DNA from: DATKKX01 sp035542775
Lineage (GTDB): Bacteria > Planctomycetota > Phycisphaerae > UBA1845 > UTPLA1
NCBI GenBank assembly: GCA_035542775.1
Contig: DATKKX010000514.1
Coordinates: 1 to 49,240, forward strand
Reading direction: 5' to 3'
DNA length: 49,240 nt
Shown piece after piece: positions 9,016-15,932 of this stretch (within the stretch, counting starts at the first letter, position 1; each line of letters opens with the position of its first letter). Made by a program: the position numbers and the translations under genes. A model generated the notes under the pieces. The model was not told the DNA's origin. It ran no database searches and worked only from the letters and a program-made list of their open reading frames with translations.

Positions 9016-10056
9016 ATGGAGCAAGGCGTGAACGTCGTGGGCATGACCTTCGATGAAGTGGTGGCGGCTGTTTCGCCACGACCGGCGATGGTTCGCCCGC
9101 TGCGAGACGCGTACAAGCAGCTTATGCGCGGCCAGGCGGAGGAGGTGTCGCTTCCCTGGAGCAACGCGGTCTTGCGCGCCGACGTCTATCCAGTCGTGCG
9201 TCATCAGCGCGACGGCGAGCTGATCAAGTTCGTACAAGGCACGGCCGACGGGCTCGAGATCGAGAGCGTGATCGTGCCCATGCGCCGAGCCGGCAGGAAA
9301 TGGCAATCGTTATGCGTGTCGTCGCAGATCGGTTGTGCCCGGGGATGCGCCTTCTGTGAGACCGCCCGATTGGGCTTCCTGCGGCAGCTCTCGGCCGGGG
9401 AGATCGTCGGCCAGATTGTGGCGGCGCGCAGGGAGTTCCAGGCCGAAATCCGCAACGTCGTCTTCATGGGCATGGGTGAACCGTTCGACAACTTCGAGGC
9501 GGTCGTTCAGGCCGTGCGGGTGCTCTCGGATCGTTCGGGTCCTTCGATCGGCAAGTCGCGGATCTGCATTTCAACTGCCGGCCGCGCCGAGGGAATTCGC
9601 CGGCTGGCCGCCCTCGGCTGGCGCCGCTTGAATCTGGCTGTTTCACTCAACGCCCCCAATGACCAGATCCGCTCCCGGATCATGCCGATGAACCGTAGCG
9701 AGTCAATGGCGGTTCTCCGCGAGGCGCTGTTGGCATACCCGCTGCGCACCTGCCAGTTCTTTATGATCGAATACGTGTTGATCTCCGGCGTAAATGACGC
9801 TCGCGAGCATGCCCGACAGTTAGCGGAGTACTTGAAACCCGTGAAATGCTGCGTGAACGTCATCCCGTACAACCCTCGTCCGGACTCGGCCCTGGCGGCA
9901 CCGACGGAAGAGGAGCAGCGGCAATTCCTCGCCTGGCTTCAGGAAGCGGGGCAATTCTGCAAGCCTCGCTTGACCAAGGGCCGGGAGCACATGGCGGCCT
10001 GCGGCCAGTTGGGTAACCGGATGTTGGCGCGGCGACCCGCCGCCGCACGAGGGTGA
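9016..10056 (+). CDS. rlmN: RlmN/Cfr-family radical SAM 23S rRNA methyltransferase (divergent)
   Basis: 347 aa. The radical SAM cluster motif is C107-x3-C111-x2-C114 (GCARGCAFCETA). FMGMGEPFDN matches the SAM-binding GEP motif of the family. The methyl-carrying catalytic Cys is Cys329 in AACGQLGN, and the partner Cys lies in the cluster region. Family role: C2 (RlmN) or C8 (Cfr) methylation of A2503 in 23S rRNA using two SAM. The cluster motif has CETA where RlmN usually has CxTG, so this belongs to a divergent subgroup and its exact target is uncertain. The start is uncertain: ATG 9016 is chosen over an open frame from 8944; neither has a strong ribosome site. It stands alone between two exported-protein genes. 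Confidence 0.85.
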   Translation: MEQGVNVVGMTFDEVVAAVSPRPAMVRPLRDAYKQLMRGQAEEVSLPWSNAVLRADVYPVVRHQRDGELIKFVQGTADGLEIESVIVPMRRAGRKWQSLCVSSQIGCARGCAFCETARLGFLRQLSAGEIVGQIVAARREFQAEIRNVVFMGMGEPFDNFEAVVQAVRVLSDRSGPSIGKSRICISTAGRAEGIRRLAALGWRRLNLAVSLNAPNDQIRSRIMPMNRSESMAVLREALLAYPLRTCQFFMIEYVLISGVNDAREHARQLAEYLKPVKCCVNVIPYNPRPDSALAAPTEEEQRQFLAWLQEAGQFCKPRLTKGREHMAACGQLGNRMLARRPAAARG

Positions 10057-10432
10057 TCACCCCACTTCTGCGGTCAGGCACATCTCCCCGCTGGCAATAC
10101 TGATATTCACGCCTGCACGACCGTTCTTTGGGGCTTCCCGTACGGCTCAATCCAACACGGTGTTTCGACATGGGCCCAGGCCCGCCGCGAACCAGTCCAT
10201 CCACGCTCAGCCTGGGACGCGGTCGAGATGAAACTCACCCACGAATGATGCAGCCGACTGGCCCACACAGCCGATATCTGGCGCGAAAACGATTACGAGC
10301 CAGTGGTTCTCGACGGGAGCAGCGGAATTGCCCCGGCAGCGACAGCCCTGTTATGGCGTATGCAATCGGGGGAGCGACTGTCGGCGCCCGATGTTCCGTC
10401 CCGCCCAGATCACAGCTCAAGGAGATTCCGGT
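10057..10432. other. intergenic region, nothing recognised
   Basis: 376 bp between the methyltransferase gene and the exported coiled-coil gene. Short frames here have no protein-like features. The only clear signal is the ribosome site AAGGAGA at 10419-10425 serving the next gene. Confidence 0.5.
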
Positions 10433-11773
10433 ATGACGCGAAACAAATTGGCAAGCACGACATTCGCGATTATCTGTGCTGTTATCGTGGTTCTGGCGGT
10501 TGCGGTTATGTCTGTTCATGGCGCAGTTCCCCCTCCCTCGAAGGACGCGATAGCAGCCGCGCCGCCGCAGGCGGTTGAGGATTCAGAAAATCTCCAGTTG
10601 CCCGAGACGGAATCGGGCACGTCGCCCCTGCCACGGGGAACGCGAATCGTCCAGATCAAGAAATCCTGGAAGGAGTCCTGGTCGGTTGGTGATGACCAGG
10701 ATCCGCCGGACGGATCGGGCAACATGGAGGATCGGGACCGCGGTCCGACCGACGGTCGGCGCCATCGCTCAGGGCCGCCCAAGGCTGTCAACTTCGACGA
10801 CGACTCCGGCCATGAGCGATTGAGTCCGCCGCCTCGCAGGCTTGACGCCCCTTCCCCGCAGCCCAACCAACGCAAGGGTGAGGACCGCCCGGAGAAGGGC
10901 GAACGCGGCCCCTGGGTGGAGATCAACCTGCTGTTGAAGAGCTTCGACGACCTCGTCGAATTCTACGAGGAGCAGGGCCGCTGGGCGGACAAAGAGCAAG
11001 CCTTGAGACAACGGATCGAGATCTGCCGCAAGCTTGCCGAGCTGCGCATGTTGGCCGAGGCTGACGGGCCTGGTGCGGCGATGCAGGAGTTTTACCGTTC
11101 CATTCACCGGCCTGATCGCGCCTTAGAACTGGACCTGCACAACCTCGGCCGCGAGCTCGACCGCCTGGCGCAGAAGGGCGCGGAATTGGACGCGGAAATG
11201 GCCCGCCTTGCCGCGCGCCGCGATCTACTCGAACGAAAAATGAGTGAGCTGAACGAACGCCGGGACCAACGGCTGAGCGAACTCAGCGACATGCAAAAGC
11301 GACTGCGGATGGAGCAGGCCGACCCCGATGATGCCGACGATGAAGATGAGGATGTCGGCGATACCTGGTACGGCCCGGAACGCGATCTCAGTAAGCCCCT
11401 CGACGCCGTCGAAGCCGCCTTGACCGACCGCGGCATGGAAGATTCAAGCCGAGAGCGTCTCGAGTGGCGCCGAGGCCGCATTCTCCGAACAATGCAGCGC
11501 GACGCCGTAGATCCACAAGTCCCGGTTCGCAAGGCGGCGCAAGCGGATCCAAATTCGGCTGCGTCTGGAGACTCCACTTCAGGCCTGGGCGAAGCAGCGT
11601 TGCTCAACATGCTGGAGCCACCGTGCAGACCAGATCCCGACGGCGAATCGTACGCCAAGCAGCGGGTGGAGCGGAATTTCGCCGAGATCGAGAGCCGTCT
11701 TCAGCCGGTCGAGGCCCCCCTCGATCAGACAGTGGCCTCGGGAATCATGGGACCGCCAGACGACCGTGATTGA
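10433..11773 (+). CDS. exported coiled-coil protein of unknown function
   Basis: 446 aa. The ATG at 10433 is chosen because of a near-perfect ribosome site (AAGGAGA, 7 nt) and because it places a signal peptide/anchor first (AIICAVIVVLAVAVMSVHGA). The frame stays open upstream to 10328 without such support. The mature part begins with a Pro/Arg/Asp-rich disordered stretch (to about residue 155). A long helical, coiled-coil section follows (about 160-295; heptad-like Leu/Ala in LARLAARRDLLERKMSEL-type sequence). An acidic patch (DPDDADDEDEDVGD) and another disordered tail complete it. I recognise no family. It may be a periplasmic or surface structural protein. It converges on the helical-protein gene at 11832. 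Confidence 0.7.
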   Translation: MTRNKLASTTFAIICAVIVVLAVAVMSVHGAVPPPSKDAIAAAPPQAVEDSENLQLPETESGTSPLPRGTRIVQIKKSWKESWSVGDDQDPPDGSGNMEDRDRGPTDGRRHRSGPPKAVNFDDDSGHERLSPPPRRLDAPSPQPNQRKGEDRPEKGERGPWVEINLLLKSFDDLVEFYEEQGRWADKEQALRQRIEICRKLAELRMLAEADGPGAAMQEFYRSIHRPDRALELDLHNLGRELDRLAQKGAELDAEMARLAARRDLLERKMSELNERRDQRLSELSDMQKRLRMEQADPDDADDEDEDVGDTWYGPERDLSKPLDAVEAALTDRGMEDSSRERLEWRRGRILRTMQRDAVDPQVPVRKAAQADPNSAASGDSTSGLGEAALLNMLEPPCRPDPDGESYAKQRVERNFAEIESRLQPVEAPLDQTVASGIMGPPDDRD

Positions 11774-11831
11774 CAGCCGCCGGCCCCCGATCTTTCACCC
11801 CACGGTAAAACCAAATCCACACAGGGGAGGA

Positions 11832-12566
11832 TCAGAGCTGCTTCCTGGCCATTTCGCTGAGCTCCTCCAGCGACTTGCCAGGAAAATGGTCGGTAAGCTT
11901 GGCTCGCTCGGCCTCGGCTTCCTCGATGAGCCCGAACCGTTGATACTGATCAGAGGACTCCAGCGCAGAGGCGATGAAGCGGCGCTGCTCTTCCCGCTCG
12001 ATCAGCGACCGGATCTTTTCATCGGCCAGAAGATCACTGACCTGCTGCTGGCACTTCTCCCCGGTAGGCGTGTCCGCAAAACGTCGGGCGATGCTCTTCA
12101 GACCTCTGGAGACGTCGAGGTACAGCGTCGGATCATCCTGCGCCTTGAGCCAGGACCGTCGCACTTTCATGTAGGCTTGAGCGGCACTCCGCTCGCGCAA
12201 GGCAGGCTGGGCATGCCGGTCCTGCCGAATTTGGGTGACGAGCCCATCCGCCAGTCGCGCGGGATCCGGATACTGCGACGCCACCCGAAGCCTCACAAGA
12301 AGGTTCGCATAGTTGGTCCTCACCTCCAGGGCGAGATCCATTGCTTTGGCATACTCGCCCCGCCCGTACAGATTGGTCGCCTCCACCAGGCGCGACATGG
12401 CCGTCTCGTGTAGCGCCAGCAGTTGGTCATACGCCTCGCGACCGGGACCTTCCAGATTGGCGATTGAGATGGTGTACCTGAACTTGCCGATTGCGGCGGA
12501 AACGTGTCCTCTGTCGAGCAGATCCCTGGCGGTTTTCAGGACGGACTCGGCCCGCTTCAGATCCAC
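11832..12566 (-). CDS. helical-repeat protein; leader separated by an in-frame stop
   Basis: 244 aa if started at the GTG at 12566. All-helical, TPR-like composition (ESVLKTARDLLDRGHVSAA, later Glu/Arg-rich helices); no family recognised. The same reading frame continues upstream for 22 sense codons (IYVQSSRPKQVTAVD just before the GTG) to a TGA at 12633-12635. Beyond that TGA it runs through a hydrophobic leader ending near LLWPCQEVLSG, which looks like a lipoprotein or secretion signal. Either the leader was lost by a nonsense mutation, making this a recent pseudogene or a cytoplasmic remnant, or the base is a sequencing error. It lies downstream of cheB on the same strand, 345 bp away. Confidence 0.6.
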   Translation of the reverse strand: MDLKRAESVLKTARDLLDRGHVSAAIGKFRYTISIANLEGPGREAYDQLLALHETAMSRLVEATNLYGRGEYAKAMDLALEVRTNYANLLVRLRVASQYPDPARLADGLVTQIRQDRHAQPALRERSAAQAYMKVRRSWLKAQDDPTLYLDVSRGLKSIARRFADTPTGEKCQQQVSDLLADEKIRSLIEREEQRRFIASALESSDQYQRFGLIEEAEAERAKLTDHFPGKSLEELSEMARKQL

Positions 12567-12740
12567 CGCCGTGACCTGCTTGGGGCGGCTCGACTGGACA
12601 TAGATACGGCGACCGCCGCAGGGGCCCGATCCTCAGGGTCCCGACAGGACCTCCTGGCACGGCCACAACAACGCCGTCGCCGCGAGGATCAGCCCCCAGC
12701 ACCATCGAGTCACCAGGTCGGATAGATGGTCGTGCGCCAC
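12567..12740 (-). pseudogene. probable original N-terminus (signal sequence) of the 11832-12566 gene
   Basis: Reading the minus strand from a GTG at 12740 (GGGAG about 7 nt upstream) gives about 35 codons containing WGLILAATALLWPC, a signal-peptide-like core with a Cys at its end. The frame then meets TGA at 12635-12633. After the TGA the frame stays open straight into the downstream protein. One base change would remove the stop (for example TGA to CGA or TGG). Seen directly; interpretation as a broken lipoprotein gene is inference. Confidence 0.5.
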
Positions 12741-12910
12741 GGATCGGCTCCCGTGAAGGTGCGCGTGGGTCAAAAGCAGCGATTGCCGAAGCCTACCCAA
12801 TTGTCCCCAACGCAGTCGCCTCAGTCAAGGATCATAGGGGATCAAACGGCAAAAGAATGGACGATGCCGTGTGTGCTGATCAGTTCCTCGATGGATGCGT
12901 GCTGCCGCAG

Positions 12911-13999
12911 CTATCCTTCCGCGTGGGCCGCCTGGCGGACGCCCCTTTTCATCAGCGTGACGATCCCTTCAGGGATCTTCGACAGCGGCAACTGGTGATC
13001 GACGCAGCCGGTGGCAACGGCCGCCTTGGGCATGCCATAGACAAGACTGGTCTGCTGGTCCTGAGCGATGGTCCACGCCCCGGTGCGGTGAAGCTCGACA
13101 ATTCCCTCGGATCCGTCTTCTCCCATGCCGGTCATGACCACGCCGATGGAGCGCGGCCCGCAGCTTCGAGCCACCGACGAGAACATGACATCCACGGAGG
13201 GCTTGTGCAGGGACTCCTTGGGGCCGTCGTCAAGGTGGACCCGCAGGTCCACGCCCCGCCGCATGACGCGGAGATGGTGCGTGCCGCGGGCAATGAGGAT
13301 GAGTCCCCGCTCCAGCTTGTCGCCATCCGCCGCCTCCTTCACATTGGCCGCGCAGATGTTGTCCAAGCCCGCGGCGAACGTGCTGGTGAATGGGTACGGC
13401 ATGTGTTGCGTGATCACGATCGGCACGAAGTCGCTGGGGAACGTGGGCAGCATTTGGGTGAGCGTCTGCGGTCCGCCGCAACTGATGCCGATGGCGACCA
13501 CCCAGCCGCGCTCGGCACATGGCGGCAATTTCGGAGCCGCGCTCATCGCCTTCTGGATCACGTTTCTGGTCCGGCCCTTGGAACGGGCCGCCGCCAGGAC
13601 GCGCTCAACCAGCTTGCTCTTGAAATGCGGCAAGGTGGCGAGTTCGCCGGCCTTGGGCTTGGTCACATAATCGAAGGCGCCTTTCTGCAGGGCCTCAAGG
13701 GTGACGGCGGCGCCGGCCTTGGTCAGCGTCGAAACGACAACGAAGGAAACCGGCGCCTTGCCGACAACGTGCTCCAGCACTCCCATGCCGTTCAGTCGGG
13801 GCATCTCCATGTCGAGGGTGACGACGTCTGGCTTGAGCGATTGGATCTTGGCCAGGGCTTCGATGCCGTCAGCCGCGAAACCGATGACTTCGATCCGCGG
13901 ATCCTGAGAGAGGCCGGCGCGGAGCATCGTCCTGACGAAGTTGCTGTCGTCGACGATGAGGGTTCGGACCTTGCGGCCTGGCATAAAATCGGTGGGCAT
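12911..13999 (-). CDS. cheB: CheB-type chemotaxis protein-glutamate methylesterase/deamidase
   Basis: 362 aa from the ATG at 13999, with GGGAGA upstream; an ATG at 14041 would add 14 residues but has no ribosome site. The receiver domain has its acidic pair in LIVDDSN and phospho-acceptor Asp63 (VTLDMEMP). After a linker comes the esterase domain with the expected catalytic residues Ser173 (GISCGGP), His199 (ITQHMP) and Asp295 (GMGEDGSEG). Their spacing (26 and 96) equals that of the enteric CheB triad. Family role: removes methyl groups from receptor glutamates when phosphorylated. No CheA, CheR, CheW or receptor gene is nearby, so it acts with partners encoded elsewhere or serves a non-chemotaxis pathway. 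Confidence 0.95.
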   Translation of the reverse strand: MPTDFMPGRKVRTLIVDDSNFVRTMLRAGLSQDPRIEVIGFAADGIEALAKIQSLKPDVVTLDMEMPRLNGMGVLEHVVGKAPVSFVVVSTLTKAGAAVTLEALQKGAFDYVTKPKAGELATLPHFKSKLVERVLAAARSKGRTRNVIQKAMSAAPKLPPCAERGWVVAIGISCGGPQTLTQMLPTFPSDFVPIVITQHMPYPFTSTFAAGLDNICAANVKEAADGDKLERGLILIARGTHHLRVMRRGVDLRVHLDDGPKESLHKPSVDVMFSSVARSCGPRSIGVVMTGMGEDGSEGIVELHRTGAWTIAQDQQTSLVYGMPKAAVATGCVDHQLPLSKIPEGIVTLMKRGVRQAAHAEG

Positions 14000-14225
14000 G
14001 GTCGGCCAATCTCCCAGCACCGCGGGAGGCCGGGCCTTCATAGTGAAGGACCAGGCCGCTGGACCGGCGCGCCCGCCGCCGCCGAACCGCCTTTCCCGCT
14101 ATCGCGTTATCGGTTGGACGGCTCTGTGGCTTGGCCTGCAATTGGACTTGTCACTTCTGATCAACCCGGTTTTTCCGGATCACCATCGCCATCGAGCTCC
14201 CGGGCATTGCCTGTTTATCACCAAA

Positions 14226-14259
14226 GGAGCCGCCTCCGGGCTGTGAAACTCGCGGCTCC
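14226..14259 (-). terminator. hairpin terminator candidate downstream of the 14390-15445 gene
   Basis: A perfect 8-bp inverted repeat GGAGCCGC (14226-14233) / GCGGCTCC (14252-14259) with an 18-nt loop. On the minus strand it is followed by TTTGG. It lies about 130 bp past the stop of the putative metalloprotease and upstream of cheB, so it would separate the two transcripts. The T run is short, so support is moderate. The rest of 14000-14389 shows nothing else recognisable. Confidence 0.4.
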
Positions 14260-14389
14260 AATAAAGAACTTCCGGACCGCATGAAACCAACGCCGCAAGC
14301 ACCCATCTCGGACCAGCGGTCGGGATTCCACGAGCCGCAAGCCATGCGGCGGTGACGCTCATTCATCAGGCTGCCGAATCGAACAACGC

Positions 14390-15445
14390 CTACTCATAGG
14401 CCCCATGACTGCTGTGAAATCTGTCCTGGGACGCCTTGTCGAGTCTGGCGAATACGGCCTCGAGATGCACGATGGAATCGTTGAATTCCTGCAATTGCTT
14501 CTGCGTGACGCGTTCGGGCGGAATGGGCAGCAGCATTGACCATCGCGTCGGTGGCACCAGCGCAACCGTCGTGCGCAGGGTGGAGATCTTCGCCACTCCT
14601 CCCCGGTAGCCTCCCCATGATCGGCCGATCAATTCCCGCTTCCAATAGTAGGCCAACCGGCAGCGGCGCCCCGTGCAGTACTCGACGTTCCAGTTCTGCG
14701 GGCCGCGGAGCACATCGAGAAGCACCTCCTGCGAAGCCAAGGCGTGGCCGGTTTCGTGCTCGGCCCGGCTTTTGGCCTTGTCCTTTTCCAGTTGATCGAC
14801 TCGTACGAGAATCGTCTGATCCAGGGCGAAGGTCAGCGGCGTCAGAAGCGTGGCTTCGACGCGAACCCCGGCGCGGCCCTTGTAGCTGCCGGGCTCCGGC
14901 GGCTTCCCGTCAGGCCGGTCCGGTGGAACCTTGTGCAACGTATAGAGGATTCGAGCCGTGTCGTCGGTCACCAACTCATGGAAGTGGATACCGACCACGT
15001 CCTGAAGGTCCGGCGCCATCCACTCCTTCCAGACGACATCCGGTATCTCCACGACCGGTATCTTGGTGTCATCTTTCTCGATATAAACGCGGTCGACCAG
15101 CACCTTGACCTGGCGGGACGACGGCATAGGCAGACTCTGCCAGTCGGGCTCCCCCTTGTGCCATGACGCTGCATCGGGGCCTGCGGGCGTGACGATCAGC
15201 TCCCACGGGACGCCATCCAGCGGTTGGCCCGACCGATTGGCCCGGTAGGCCCAGCCGCCGATTTCGACAGGTTCGCCAGAGTGACTGGCTGGTTGCGAGC
15301 TGGGAGGGGTGAGTTCGACCTTCTTCTTGCCGGGTCGGGTCTGGCCATCGGTTACGGCGGGTGCGCAGAGCAGTGCCACCAGAGCCAGCCAGGTAAAAGC
15401 CAGGCAACCCAACCTGCGGCCCGGCCGCGACCCACCAAGACCCAT
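14390..15445 (-). CDS. exported putative zinc metalloprotease (HETGH motif)
   Basis: 351 aa. The ATG at 15445 has an excellent ribosome site (AGGAG, 7 nt) and begins a signal peptide (LAFTWLALVALLCAPAVTDG); a longer open frame to 15625 lacks both. The protein has H230-E-T-G-H234 in AEHETGHALASQ, the HExxH zinc-binding signature, followed by a helix-like stretch. This resembles the arrangement in DUF922-type predicted proteases, but I cannot identify the third zinc ligand with certainty. Two Cys (EYCTGRRCRL) could form a disulfide. Probably periplasmic; substrate unknown. Transcribed divergently from thrS. Confidence 0.72.
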   Translation of the reverse strand: MGLGGSRPGRRLGCLAFTWLALVALLCAPAVTDGQTRPGKKKVELTPPSSQPASHSGEPVEIGGWAYRANRSGQPLDGVPWELIVTPAGPDAASWHKGEPDWQSLPMPSSRQVKVLVDRVYIEKDDTKIPVVEIPDVVWKEWMAPDLQDVVGIHFHELVTDDTARILYTLHKVPPDRPDGKPPEPGSYKGRAGVRVEATLLTPLTFALDQTILVRVDQLEKDKAKSRAEHETGHALASQEVLLDVLRGPQNWNVEYCTGRRCRLAYYWKRELIGRSWGGYRGGVAKISTLRTTVALVPPTRWSMLLPIPPERVTQKQLQEFNDSIVHLEAVFARLDKASQDRFHSSHGAYE

Positions 15446-15932
15446 CGAGCGTCTCCTGGAGCGTCCTCCCCCCGAGCAAAGCCGCCCACACGGCCCTATA
15501 TTGTACGCGGCCGGCGGTTTTGGGGCGACGGCGGCTCCTATTCCGTTCGGGCGTGTTCTCCGGCCCTCACGGGCGCCCCTTTGGCGGGCAGCCTCGGTGG
15601 CGCGTCTTGAGTCGATAGAGCCCAAAGCCCTCCGGGATGCCGCTCAAAGGCTGGAAAGCCGCCGGCGCATGCGTGGTTCTTGTGACCCGAGGCGAGGACT
15701 TGACCGATCTTGGTGGTATATGATATGGTGGTTCCCATAAATGGGGGACTTGGGTGCAGGCCCGCACCCACTGAGACGACGGCCCTTGATCAGCACACGT
15801 CAAACAACGTGATCCGCTTAATGTTGCACAACACGGTGCTGCAACATGGCGGTTTCGTTGCGCCCGCACGAGGGGCGAATGATCGTATTGGGGGCCACTT
15901 AATCAAGAGACACGCAAGGGACGCAAGATTCG
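15446..15932. promoter_or_regulatory. divergent upstream region of thrS
   Basis: 487 bp between the minus-strand metalloprotease gene and thrS. It contains a candidate promoter, TTGACC (15700-15705) with 18 bp to TATGGT (15724-15729). It also has a perfect 8-bp stem ATGTTGCA/TGCAACAT (15821-15847, 11-nt loop) that would fall in the thrS leader. ACACGCAAGGGACGCAAG (15910-15927), a short relative of the dispersed repeats seen elsewhere here, lies just before the thrS ATG. No T-box motif was recognised. Regulatory assignments are tentative. Confidence 0.3.

Noticed and set aside
12857..14284. A 475-codon plus-strand open frame opposite cheB
   Set aside because: The minus strand encodes a CheB with every catalytic residue in place; the plus frame has no recognisable feature.
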